Shown here: piece after piece, positions 35,320 to 54,899 of the stretch | Layout: each line of letters starts with the position of its first letter | Position numbering within the stretch: position 1 is the first letter of the stretch | NCBI GenBank assembly: GCA_026874595.1 | Contig: CM049311.1 | Location: 63,141,453 to 63,205,452, forward strand | Reading direction: 5' to 3' | DNA: 64,000 bases | Source of the DNA: Sipunculus nudus | Lineage: Eukaryota; Annelida; Sipuncula; Golfingiida; Sipunculidae | Position numbers and translations under genes: made by a program | Notes under the pieces: generated by a model | Database searches by the model: none | What the model was told of the DNA's origin: nothing | Seen by the model: only the letters and a program-made list of their open reading frames with translations

Positions 35320-36775
35320 ATAAACAAAATATTAAATAATTAAAATCTTAAAAGTTTACAGAAGCTACGTAATGGTCGAACAGTGTAAATACAACAATTC
35401 ACATGGCCTGCATGCTTTGACTACAGCAACAAAATCGTACATTGTTTACGAGAAGTGTTGAAAATAAAGGCACAAAAAATAGCAAAAGCAATAAAATTTA
35501 AGGGATGGCAGTACAAAAATCGAAAATAACATAAGATAAAGACATTTTATATACAGAAAGCAATTTCCCCGCAGAGATATTCTGGTTGCGATAATATCCT
35601 GTTTGTCTTTCCACAGCAACCACAATAGATATTTAAACTCCATGATAAACATGAACTACAGATGTTACACAATTCATGTAGATTGTTCACGGTATTTGTG
35701 TATCCCCTCACATAAAAACACATAGAAGATATCCGTTTTCATCTCCGTGGTACACATTTCTACACTGTTATATTTATATTGACCATTTGTTTTTTTTTTT
35801 ATACAATATAAAGAAGCATTTCGGAACATTGTTTATTGCGGTAATGGACCTTCCCATCTTACTTTGCATGCAGCCCCGCCAACGATGATTGACACTGAGT
35901 GTTCAGATCAGTTATATTTTGTTACATTGCATGCAAAAATATTACCTGATCTTTTGTTTTAGATTTCATTTTAAAAGGTCGCCAAAATTGCCGAACACAT
36001 GCAGCGGACGATCGGTATATGTACAATAGGCCTGCTCAAAAAGGGTCTAATCTTGATCGTCAGATATTGATCGTCTTCAACAATGCTAACAAATTTTAAA
36101 CTGTTTCTATCCGTATAATCAACACGCACTGGACGATTTTCATTCTAAGAGCAGATGACTAAATGTTAACAAAAATTTTTTTTTTACCCTATTAAAATCA
36201 ATTTTCATTTAAGCATTTCGGGATTACCTTTCCAAATACTCAAATACTCCTTGGGGCAGGGTTTCAGTCAGAACTTAATAATGCACCTAACTAAATTTTC
36301 CAACAAGGAAGGTATTCTTAGGTATCTCCCCCCCCCACACACACACACAAACACACACTTTAGCTTTAACCAGGATAAAAACAGCAGGTAAAGTAGCAGG
36401 GTGATATTTTTTAAAGAAAATTGATACAATTACCTACAACACTTTTAAAAAATAGATTTTAAACTAGAAATATACCTCCGCCGACTTCTAGATCTTCACC
36501 AAGACCCGGATTAAATTTTACCGATACGCCTGCTAACTAACCACTAACTAATGGCTAAGCCTTCCACTAAATATCACTGGTATTCGTTCAGTCCTGTCGG
36601 GGATAAGGAGTGAACACATAACGTCTCCTATCTTCGTTGGCAGAGGCAAAAAAAGGCACAGCTACCAAGTACATCTAACTTGTGCTTCAGTTCCAGGACC
36701 ATTTGCACCGGGCACAAACTAGGTCAAAGAGATGTTAAATTCTCATCCTGATTTGCTCTTGGAGTAATAAGTCTT

Positions 36776-44015
<7,240 letters not shown>

Positions 44016-44045
44016 AATTAAAAATATCGCTCAACGTACGAGTAC

Positions 44046-45262
44046 CTGAAAAAAAATTAAATAGGAAAATTAAACAGTAATCATTTACGTTTATATCTAT
44101 ACAGTTAATGTTAAACTCATTCACTAATTGTATTTGGAAAATAATAAATCAGACTATCTTTAGGGGGATTTCCCATCATTCTCGATGCTTTGCACGTGAC
44201 ATTTTCTCTTTTATTTTCTTTCACATTGATTATTCGTCAGCTTGGTGGTTTCCGGTAAACCGTGCACAATTTTCCAATGAACTGTAAAAGTCTCACATTA
44301 AGGAAAATCAACCACACGTGCGTGCTTTAAACCACCTCAGGTCGAGGTTCGGTTTATTCGTCACCAGATGTTTGGTATATATCCAAGAAAACGCATTCCA
44401 ATAATATTTTTGTTGTAAAATGATCTATAATATAATGCATTAAGTATATCCAAAGGTGGAAGTATATACCATTATTAGGTCAGCTGACTGAAAGACTTAT
44501 GTATGTCATGAAATTATATGTGACATAATGGAAATGATAGAAATTGAGTTATACTGTGTACATTTTCTGTTTACATATTGCACCACGCGTCTGCTTCCTC
44601 ATTGGGAAGAAACTGCCCGCTTATATAAAAGGAAGAATGTAAAAGAATTCATTAGACGTGTCAACATAATGAATGTCTGAGTGTGCCAACAATGTGGTTT
44701 AACAGGTAAATTGTCTGTAGTTCCTGCTAGGGAAATGTACATATACACTTGATCATGACACCATTGTATCACAAATTTACCACACCATATAATAGTATTA
44801 CTAACATAAAGGCTAGCGACACGTCAGGGTCTGAAAAATCGCTGGTAAACGTATTGTTTTACGGATCGTTGGGTATGTTTCACCTTCATGGACTACATGC
44901 AGTAGACTGATGCCCTTCTTAAAACTGGACTATCACGTCCAGTTAAATTGTACACGTACCCATTATACATGTACCTACTCGTTTTGATTGCTTAAGTGGG
45001 TGTGAGACCGGTCTATGGACAATAAATAGTCACTTTTACTTTATAATTATATCAGTGTTTTTACTTTCTTGCATGGTATTTAACGAATGATACCTGAATA
45101 TATAGGCAAGTAAAAGGGATAACATACATTGTCAAATTTTGCTCTACCATTGCTTTATTGTCAATATTGTGTTGGTCTTTGAATGTTAACAGGTGATTAT
45201 ATATAATATGCACATATAATCAAGCATACTTTAAGTATTATTTTACTGATATTAAAATGCAG
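44046..45262. other. Upstream region of the RRM-macrodomain gene
   Basis: Presumed intron or promoter DNA of the minus-strand gene. A TTTATATAAG sequence near 44622-44632 could serve as a TATA box in either direction. No further exon was recognised. Confidence 0.35.
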
Positions 45263-45477
45263 TAAAGTCAGTGATATATTGAATATCATCAATCATGCAA
45301 TCATGGCTGATCTGACCATTGCTGCATGTTTACATTTAAGAGAATATATAACAATTATATGGATACTTCGTGTAATCTTATATGTGTCGGTAAACAAAAC
45401 AATTATTAAAAATCACAATAACAATCACTGTTTCGTTATTTGATCTGCAGTTATCAGTCACATCATCTTTATATGTA

Positions 45478-45540
<63 letters not shown>

Positions 45541-45636
45541 AGTCAGTGATATATTGAATATCATTAATCATACAATCATGGCTGATCTGACCAAAGCTGC
45601 ATGGTTACATTTAAGAGAATATATAACAATTATATG
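45263..45636. repeat. ~95-bp direct duplication around a (TA)n tract
   Basis: The block AGTCAGTGATATATTGAATA...GAGAATATATAACAATTATAT occurs at about 45266-45361 and 45541-45636, about 95% alike, separated by 180 bp that includes (TA)n at 45482-45535. The terminal ATATATAACAATTATAT is the same direct-repeat motif seen at the first hammerhead unit. No functional hammerhead core is present here. Confidence 0.75.

Positions 45637-45639
<3 letters not shown>

Positions 45640-45678
<39 letters not shown>
45640..45678. repeat. (TA)n microsatellite
   Basis: Follows the second copy of the 95-bp duplication. Confidence 0.9.
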
Positions 45679-45680
<2 letters not shown>

Positions 45681-46085
45681 CTAGCAGAGCATTTACGCTA
45701 TGTGTACATGGTAAGAGTGAAATATAAAATCTTTTATCTGGCTGGTGCGTGAGATAAGTACAGATAAGAATGAGATTGATAGACAAGTAAGTCGCTTTAT
45801 GCAAACAGTTATAACGCGCAGGAAGCACTTTATCAAACCCTGAATGCATCTGTTATTATGTGGGTTTACTGTGTACTTGTAAAGAGATACTGAGATCTGA
45901 AGATAAATAATGATATTGTTCAAATAAGGAAAATATTTGTACTTGTGTAGCATGCAGGTATAAGGTATACATACTATATATACCACTGTGGGATCAAACT
46001 CTGATGGGAGAGTCTCTACAATAAAGCTTCCTTGAAATCATACTTCTTATTCTCCACGCCGTATTAAGTATACACAGTATATATA

Positions 46086-46091
<6 letters not shown>

Positions 46092-46131
<40 letters not shown>
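46092..46131. repeat. (TA)n microsatellite
   Basis: A perfect TA run with no other structure recognised around it. Confidence 0.9.
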
Positions 46132-46135
<4 letters not shown>

Positions 46136-47524
46136 GCCAAATTAATGGGCTTAAAACATAATTGTTCCGAAAGGTTCACTTTCAAAACTTATGAATCCGG
46201 GTAAATAGGAATTTTGAATATGCCACAAATGTGACACAGCAACAGATCGACGTTTGTTTAGGCACGTAAGTTCATGGTACGACTGTTTTGAGTAATTTAA
46301 TCGTGTGCTCACACCATGTGGTTAGCCCAAAATGTGATATAGGCAGAACTTTTGCTATTGCCCAGTTTTGGCATAGGCATTCCGCTGATTACGGGTTTGG
46401 CTCTATTACAACTTGAAACATGACTACTCAAAACTGGTATCAAATTTAAGATATGTATTACATTATGTATATAAAATGCATCACATACACGCAGAACTTA
46501 ATGCTTATACTTTGAATAACGATAAATGCATTTAGGACCTCAAAATTAAGAGGCATACATGGAACAGTTCTAGAGGCCTACATGTTTGAATATCGGACCA
46601 TTAATATAAACATAGGTTAGCTAATATCAAATAAAAGCCTGCTTTAAATAAGGGACTAATGGCATATCGGTTAATCCCTGTAAGTATTTAGTGTTCTATA
46701 TGCATTAGATAATGCTTCATGAATTTCTTGTAATCCAGTTTGCGAGATTTGGTTTGTCAGACAACATGCTGGAGTGGAAGACCTTTCATATCAAAACTCG
46801 CACTGAAAATCTGGATGTCTAAACCAAATATGTTTCTATACACGTACCTTTTTATATTAAATAAACGAGACCAACCGTTTTAAATTTCGTATATACCCTT
46901 AAACAACACACACGATTAATAAAATAGTTCTGTCATTACAACATATATAGGAATAGCTCTATTTGCATATTTGTTTAATTTCTAACCTATACGATGTAAT
47001 CTATGTTTCGGCTTGGTCCTTTATACATATATATTAATTCTTGTGTGTTAATTCTTCACTTGAAGCCTAATGTTATATAAGATTACCGGCTGTATAGGTA
47101 TACATGGTTGCAATGCAGTGCAGTTTATTACTCCCAATAGCCCTATACATAGCTGGTCCACATATAAAGCCTACTGGTAGTTGAGTTGTGTGTTCACAGT
47201 AATATTATAGTAACCCTGTAACACCCCAATTAGAAATGGCCGAATATATATATACAATTAGATGAACATAAAAATACTTGCATAACTGCGACAAAACCAC
47301 TAATTACATATAAAGACCGTATATACCATCGACTTATAATACAATAGCTTATAATAAACTAATCCTTTGTTTCCCTATCCATAACTTGGTAAATAAATTA
47401 CGTTTGGGGAAAAAGTAAACACCGCAATATCCATACAGACATGCAATTACTATAAAAGATAAAGCAAACAAAAAGGCGCCCGCATTGTTCTACTCACATG
47501 GATGTACTGCTTTGAAAACTTATT

Positions 47525-47560
<36 letters not shown>

Positions 47561-47993
47561 TTAAAACTAGAAATGTTGTCTGAGCCACCATTTACACATC
47601 CGCCTGTATCCTGATGAAACTTTTTGTGTCAACCGAAACTCTGTGTAATGGTTCACCCACTCTATCCACAGCTATATCAGTTATAGAACAAACACTAATT
47701 AATTACCCTAGCATAAACACTTAAACAAACAATAAAGAACCAGTAAATATAGTTTTTTTAACAATTTGTAGGTTATCTATAAAATTTAAGGAAATGAACG
47801 CAACGGATTTTACAATGTTTGGGTAAGTAGGAATTTCAGCTGTGCAAGTAAGATCATATATTAAAAACTATATATGTTGCTGATATAAACCTTAAGTTAG
47901 TGACCGGTATTAATATTTTTATAGCTTTTAGAAGATAGATGCTTTTGTCCCTGGTTAATTATCAACACTATTCATCCATGTTTATCTTGGCTT
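46132..47993. other. Unannotated AT-rich DNA
   Basis: No gene was seen. A (TA)n tract lies at about 47528-47557. A CTGATGA...CGAAAC sequence at 47610-47632 was checked as a hammerhead and does not form stem II. Confidence 0.4.
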
Positions 47994-48125
47994 TAGGGGA
48001 CTATCGCCTATAAAGCATGTTGAATTAACAAAAAAAAAATGGATTTTTCCCTTCAAAATAAATTTTCACCTGCCATAATATTGCCCAGATACCGTTTGCT
48101 TAAACGAGTGTTAAAACAAGTGACC

Positions 48126-50392
48126 CATGGGTCATGACGCTCAGCTGCCAAGCATGACCTGTGACATCATGGACTGAGATTCACAACTTCCAGTCAAATT
48201 TTGAAAAACCAATTTGCCAATTTGTTGAAAATTTTCTATGACAACAGAAATATAAATCACCTATGTCTGGTTAAAACACAGTGAATTGATGGTCTGAGGA
48301 AAATGCATGATTGTTAAGCTATCAGGAACTATTCCAACAGCTTGCTTGAAACCTGTCAGTCTCAAAAGGAACACCACAAAGGGCAAATATAAGATCAAAA
48401 TATATAGCAAAAATCAAGGAAATACATGCAAGAATTATTGAGAAACAGGTGCTTCTGTATGAATTTTTATTCAATACAAGCCAACTGTACTGCACTTTTA
48501 TAAATGATGTTAATATTTATTCAGAAATATTTGACCCAATCCTTTACAAGATTTCATAAATATACATCCAACTGCATTCATTTTAACTGTTCTTGAGATA
48601 ATATGATCAAAAGGAATTAAAAGATGGTTGCCTGGTGGCCATATTGGACTTCTAACAAGTCTGAAATCAGACAACAAACATTCTCTAAATCGGACCAAAC
48701 ATTAAAGAAAAATTACTGAAACTGCCCTGAAGAAAGAATTTCTAAGGTGGCTAACTGGCAGACATAATGGATTTCTGACAAGTATGACATTTGATATCCC
48801 ACATTCTCCAATAAGAGACCAAACTTGGGGCAAATTATCCAGTAATAAATGCCCAAAATAATTCAAAAGGCATGTCCAGGCCCTCATATCAGATTTATAG
48901 ATATGCAATTGTAAAAAGTGTAAGTCCAATATTTTTTATTATCACTCTGCTTTTCAACGGGGTCAGCAGGGTAGGTAAACTGCCAAACATGAAAGAAAAG
49001 AAATGCAGAAAGCATGACTAAGAGTCTTGAAATAAAACAAAAAGCCATCCTAAATCAAGGTACACATCCACATATTATGGGAACAAACACTTGCTTTTAT
49101 ATGTGGTGATATATATTAAAATATTCAGATATCTAGGAAACTAAGTTTATTGCTGGGATTCCATAAAATAAAATGCAAAATGTTCCCATCATCTTATAAA
49201 TCAGTAGCTAAACCTTAATACTATACTCTCATAGTCTTAATGCCTGGCTGAAGCATTCTGACAAGTGTTTTTGTTATGAAGTAACAAGGTACTTATCACT
49301 GAGTCTTATCACTTAATAGGCTGATACAAAAGGGAGTCATATGCCACCAGTGTCACTCACAATTACAGCCACACAGGGAGATGTACCAGCTGGAGTGGGA
49401 TGGTTATATATACAAGAAAAATAAAGATGGTCTATAAAATAAGTAATTGTGAACATCCCTGACCTATGAACTTGGCCTTTTGCCCATATATCAACTGGAT
49501 TCTTTCTAAATGATGGGTAACTACTGACCACTTAAATCTGGTGTAATTACTTGGCAACCAATGGGTGAATAACTTTGACATGCAACCTTTAACCTGCTGA
49601 CCAGCTGACCCCAAAATCAATAAGTTATTTATTCAAGCAAAAAGACCCATAAATATGAAGTTTGAGTCAAACTGAGTGATGCATAGATGTGGCATATGTG
49701 AAAGACTGAAGGTCTGGGTTGAACAGTTACACTTGAAATATGCTCACAAGCATTTAGAACAATTAAATATTGTGACCTTGACCTTTGACTTTTTGACCTC
49801 AACATCAATAGGCTTCTTCCCGTATTGGTAGGTAAGCCATATATGACAGATGGAAGGTACAGATTGAAAAATTTGCCTGAAAATGACTCCACGCAAGAAG
49901 TGGGTGCTGTGAACTTGACCTTTGACCTCAAAATCAACAGGTCTTTTCCCCTGTTGGCAGAGAAGCGATATCAGTGCTGGAAGGTTTGGAATGAAAAGTC
50001 TAGCTTGAAATGTGTCCACTACCTTTTCAAAGAAGTGGATCCTGTGACCCTGACCTTTGACCTTGTGACCTCAAAATCTATAGGATTCTTCTCCAACTTA
50101 GTAGGTGAGCTATATGTGAAAGATCAAAGAATTGGGATGAAAGGGTTGGCTTAAAATGCATCCACAGGCTTTTCAAAGAAGAGGCTCTTGTGACCTTGAC
50201 CTTTGACCTTTTGACCTTAAAAAAATTATGGTTCTTCCCCTGTTGGTAGGTGAGCTGTATGTGAAAGATGGAAGGTTTGGGATGAAAATTTTGTCTCAAA
50301 GAGTTATTTCTGGGGGTGCAAACACACGGAAGGACGCCGGACAAAGACCCATCGCTATAGCCCAGCATGACTGAAAGTCAGCTGAGCTAAAA
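48126..50392. mobile_element. 2.27-kb insertion inside repeat family C
   Basis: Flanked by AGTGACC on the left and AGTGGACC on the right, a probable 7-8 bp target duplication with one indel. Both ends contain a GCTCAGCTG word in opposite orientation, but no long terminal inverted repeat is seen. The right third is a ~137-bp tandem array, and the right end has a GGACGCCGGACAAAGACC segment of a type common in mollusc repeats. No transposase frame was recognised. hAT would fit an 8-bp duplication, but this is weak. Confidence 0.6.
49740..50300. repeat. ~137-bp tandem array with DR1 motifs
   Basis: Four units, each with TGACCTTTGACC or a one-base variant at 49779-49790, 49916-49927, 50051-50062 and 50197-50208, followed by a CCCTGTTGGTAGGTGAGC-type block and GAAAGATGGAAGGTTTGG. 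Spacing is 137, 135 and 146 bp. TGACCTTTGACC is a perfect two-half-site DR1 (AGGTCA-A-AGGTCA on the other strand). Confidence 0.8.
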
Positions 50393-51060
50393 AGTGGACC
50401 GGGCGCGATCAAAGGTGTCAACATATACACCGCGCGAGCATCGCCCGGCCACAACACGTTAATCAGGAGATACCCTGACTGACTTACCCCCAAAAAATGT
50501 TCCCGCTGGCTGAAACACCGCCTGTTAAGGCTCACAATCGAACCTCTGATCAAGCGGCCTTTTTATGGTATACAGACACAAGGGGACTGTGTTTACCAAT
50601 ACGCAGACCCATAACAAGGTGTTAAACAGCCGCATACGAGGTACTGAGACCATGTGTTGGGGTGGTTTTGCTGGGGAAACTTTGGTCTATAAAGCAAAAC
50701 TGAACTGTTACTGTGAAAGAATAGGTATAATATTGCTCCTGATTATGTCCCTTTAAATGATTTGACACTCTCCACTGTCAAATAGAAATACTGACTTCTG
50801 GCAGGTTCATGCACGTGTTTCATTTGGGTGGTCCCTGTTTCTATATATATACACACATCATCAATATATCAATGCTCATTAATCTTCGTAACAATAATAG
50901 GCAGGGTCTATACCCATTGTATATCACCAATAAAGTAAACATATATTCGAAGTCAAAGCCAGCAGGGGTGTAGTCTGTTGAATTATATATCAATAGCGAA
51001 AAGGTATAATAACAAAATACGTAGCTCACCTGGGTTTGCCAGTCCTATTAGCTCTAGATC

Positions 51061-51242
51061 CTATGTCAAGCAGTGTCTAGGAAGACACGTCGTCTTCTGT
51101 ACTTTAATGACACCCACACCTTTCCTTGTTTTATATACTCTTAAGATCTTGTCGGCCCTGTCGCTAAATTCATTGCGCACCACGTCAAGGGGCAGCGGAG
51201 TGTATAATTTGACCTGCACGGTGTGCCTTCAGTATGAATCAT
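51061..51242 (-). pseudogene. Broken duplicate of the RRM first exon
   Basis: A minus-strand stretch translates as LYTPLPLDVVRNEFSDRADK followed by ILRVYKTRKGVGVIKVQ. It lines up with exon 1 of the RRM-macrodomain gene (ETTPLDMIVSALTSNASKVK, then ...GGFAAVTFQ). A candidate Met (51242) is in a different frame from the rest, and the frame ends in TAG at 51061 without a donor at the homologous place. A strong donor-like CAG|GTGAGC follows at 51030/51029. It is either a decayed paralogous exon or part of a 5' untranslated exon of the gene at 36.8-44.0 kb. Confidence 0.5.
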
Positions 51243-51747
51243 CCAGCGTTTTCAACCGTATCTATATAAGGACTGGGATAGCGTTATCGTGTACTGGCAT
51301 CCTTGTACACGGATGTTGGTCTCTGTGGTGGAGTCGCTGACGGGTATTACGCTGTGCACGTTTGTGTAATGGGCGTTTGTTATAAAGTCACAGTGAGCTT
51401 ATTATGGTTGTATGAGCGTATATAAAGTACACACGACTTGTGTACACGCCGGAGTGCACAATATGATAGCGTGCAGGTTAAATCAGATCACTCATATCCG
51501 GCAGCTCATACATCCTATAAGTGGCAAACTCACATTTTTGAGCTAAATAAAACATGTTTTGAAATATGCCTTATAATAATAATAATTACTATTATTATTA
51601 TTATCATTATTATTTATGTAAATGTATTTTTTTTTTACAAATAATAAGCCGTATGAAGTTGCTTTTTAAAATAGGGATATTTACCCATTATGATCCACAC
51701 AGATGAGGGAGATTTGCCTAGAATCTCACTGACTGTAAAGTTAGAAA

Positions 51748-52196
51748 CACTCCATGATCAGTATGCATGCAAAGAATCCTGGCAATCAATGCATTAGTTA
51801 TTCAGATACTGGAGCTTTTGTATCAAATTTTCAATTATTCTCGGGGGGGGGGGGGGGGGATTTACGAGCCCCGTAGCTCGAAAGATGTGGGTAACAGAGA
51901 CCTTATTTCAGGTTTCCTAGGAGATTTTCATTGACTACCCTGGATATTAAGTTAGAAGATTCTACGTCCAACGGTTACGATTTGTGTCCTGCTTACAGAC
52001 GACCGCTTTATTTGAAAGTCTCAAAAATAGAGAAAATATGTGTAAAAATTCGAAATTAATACAGGTGGCACCACTAGTCTATGGTAACCGATGAAACAGT
52101 CTATGATCAATAGCCATGGAAAGAATCATGGCAGTCAATGCATTAGTTATTCAGATACTGCAGCTTTTGTTTCAAATTTTTAATTATTCTGGGGGA
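51748..52196. repeat. ~100-bp direct repeat pair
   Basis: A block with CAATGCATTAGTTATTCAGA and CAAATTTTCAATTATTCTSGG occurs at about 51748-51850 and again at about 52097-52196, roughly 350 bp apart. A G-run follows the first copy. Confidence 0.75.
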
Positions 52197-52199
52197 ACC

Positions 52200-53875
52200 T
52201 TTTTTTAGGATTAATCATTTGACCTCCTGGGTTGGACCCCTCCTTTTCCTAAATCCTTGATCCGCCCTTGGGTTAACGTGCTAACAGGCTTACAATGAAA
52301 ACGTTCGACCTTACCTTTGTCCTATAATTTGTCCTTGATTAGAAGTATGAATGCCACGATTGTCATACAAAGAGTGACGTCTGGAACACATTGGTAACCT
52401 TAATATAAATGAATAATGGATGAATTATAAGTGAAAAGAAATAATAACGCCAGATGGGTCTGTGGGATGGGCGTGACTCGTATATAAGGACAGCTTCCAC
52501 AGAAACTTCACCATAAATACCAGTTGACGCTCCTGACTGATATCATTTACAGAGTGATCAACTCATTCATTCAAAATTTTGTCAGTGCTTAAACGATTCT
52601 GGTAACTAGGTGGTAGGTACCCAGGGGCGTGTTTAGAGTGGGGCGCAACAGGCGCAACTCAGCATATTGGTAAACCCCTCCGCACATTTGTTGAATTACT
52701 GACGGGTTGAATAAAGGCTTGGCTCACACGGGTTCCTATAGACGCAGCCAACTTGTACGCGATACAGGAAATGACTCGTTACCTTGGAGACGGGGTTTCA
52801 GTTTGGGTTGTGAGTTTACATGTATTATCTTGCGTTAATGCATTATTCGAAGCATAATGTTTAGAATAAGGGTTGTTTTCACAATATGAATGTAACGTGA
52901 TGGAAGACCACTGCGATGCATTCCTCGATATTGCTTGTATCACGACTCAAGTAGACTTACCAGCCCAATTATCATTGCCTACGGAGTATATGGTTGTCAC
53001 GGTTAGTTTATCATTTGATAATCATGTATATGGTTTTTAATCAAAATTGAGGGGCATAAATTAAGGGACCCGTACCGGCTAGGAATTTCCTACAGGGCCC
53101 AATGAAATGTTTGAAAATGTTAAAGTCTCACTTTAATTTAGTTTAGCCTTGGAATTATTAATGTCACGTATCTAACGAAACATAAATATAAATTTTCTAA
53201 TAGTGATTCCATAGGAGCCAGGGCCCGTCTGGAGTTTCATAGGTGAAGAACACTACAAAATACTTGAAAATGAGAAAATCTCTTTTGGTTTTTGTATTAA
53301 CTTGCATTTAAATAATTGTCATCAGGACGACTCAAAGTGGCCCGGCTCGGGCTTCGTCTCTTATATAGGGTCCAGTCAAATGTTTGTTAATGCGGAACCT
53401 TGTTTTTTCTCGTTGGTGTTAGCTTATAGTTTTAATTATAAGTGATCGGAAGGGCCTGTAGGGAACTCGGGCCCAGGAGTTTCCAAGAGCACAAGAAAAT
53501 GCTTGACGATAGTCTCAAATTAAAGTCTCTCATTTGGTTTAAATAGCAATCGCTATATAGTTAATATAAGTCTTATCCCGTTGGGTCCAAAAGGCCAGGA
53601 GTTCTTCAGGCCCATTACAATGCATGGAAATATAGAAATTCCTGAGTGATGGTACACAATGGTTACGGTATAACAGAATGATAAATCTTATATTTAGTAC
53701 AACACATCCGTGCATGGAAGAAATTAACCAAAAGTAATATTTATTTTTATTCATTTTTACATTTTTTTTATTTTTTAATTTATTTTGGGGCTTTTCTCTG
53801 TGTGCGCGTGGATTTGTGGGGGGTCGCTTTCATTTTGTTTATAAATCCCGTGCTCCCTATATATGCATGCTTTAT

Positions 53876-53953
<78 letters not shown>

Positions 53954-54752
53954 TCGATTATCAACTTATCACGAACTTATATAGCTTCCTATTATTGTGA
54001 CAAGTTTCAATTGGTTTTTGTCTTTATTGTGATAGTATTGTTGTTGATAGTACATATAGCATGAGAGGCACATGATGTAGTGTGGGTTATACCTGTTGTA
54101 GGCTGCTTGCCTTGAGGTTACAGTGATTCCTGCTAGGACCTCCATATATTTTTTTTTTCAGTGAAGCATGGTGGATAAATAATATATATGAGAAAATACG
54201 TAGCATTAAATAGTGAAAAAAACTATGCATCCCTCTGTTTACAGTACATTCTTTAATATACCCCTTCAATAAGTAGATAGCCTTGGATTTCAGCTGAATA
54301 AAGTTTTTTTTTATCATAACGAAGAAAAAGGAGGGGACCGGAAACCTTTTGTACCGCCTCGACAAATTTCTTTCGAAGGCCGTGCTTAGTCTCATTCAAA
54401 GCTAGTGTCAACATATTGTCTCAAGAAAATAAAATAAATCCTTTCTACACAATCTCAAACATCACTGATTTTTTATTAATCTAAGTAATTTGATCGAAAA
54501 GACACATTACCAATGGTCAGTGATTGTCACCCCTGACACGAAGTAGGCCTACCTCTATGCATTGGCAAAAACAAGTAGAAACCGTGGTTTGTATTTCCAA
54601 ACAATTTAATAACATTTGACCTGTGAGCTTGATTGTGGGTTCTTCATCAAAATTGATACATAGTAGCATGGGCGAAATTTCCAGTTGCAATATTGGGGGA
54701 GGGGGGGGGGGGCTCCCAATCTAGCCAATCACACGCCCACCCACACATATCC
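52200..54752. other. Unannotated AT-rich DNA
   Basis: No gene was recognised. TATATAAGGACAGC at about 52481 is TATA-box-like but leads into no supported frame. A (TA)n tract lies at about 53876-53951. Confidence 0.4.
53876..53951. repeat. (TA)n microsatellite
   Basis: A TA run of about 38 units with one early interruption. Confidence 0.9.
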
Positions 54753-54895
54753 CTCTCTGTTGTAGTGTAGTCCCCTGACCCGCAATAATCTCTGTTATAG
54801 TGTAGTCCACTGACCTGCAATAATCTGTCTTATAGTGTAGTCCACTGACCTGCAATAATCTCTGTTATAGTGTAGTCCACTGACCTGCAGTGTGT
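54753..54895. repeat. ~35-bp tandem repeat, four copies
   Basis: The unit contains TATAGTGTAGTCCACTGACC followed by TGCAATAATCTCTGT. Copies start near 54756, 54791, 54824 and 54861. Low divergence indicates recent duplication. Confidence 0.85.
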
Positions 54896-54899
54896 AACA

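Larger units (their letters stand above)
47994..50757. mobile_element. Repeat family C, copy 3, split by an insertion
   Basis: The left part (47994-48125) matches family C up to GTGTTAAAACAAGTGACC. The right part (50393-50757) resumes at AGTGGACCGGGCGCGATC and runs to the end ATTATGTCCCTTTAAA. Copies 1 and 2 are continuous across this point, so a 2267-bp sequence inserted here. Confidence 0.8.

Noticed and set aside
45428-45462. Minus-strand CTGATAA...CGAAAC near the 95-bp duplication
   Set aside because: The core has CUGAUAA instead of CUGANGA and there is no closing pair for stem II.
46003-46030. CTGATGGGAGAGTCTC resembling a hammerhead half
   Set aside because: No GAAA follows and the core is altered.
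47610-47632. CTGATGA...CGAAAC resembling a hammerhead next to (TA)n
   Set aside because: The bases between the two core boxes do not form stem II, and no stem I or III is visible.
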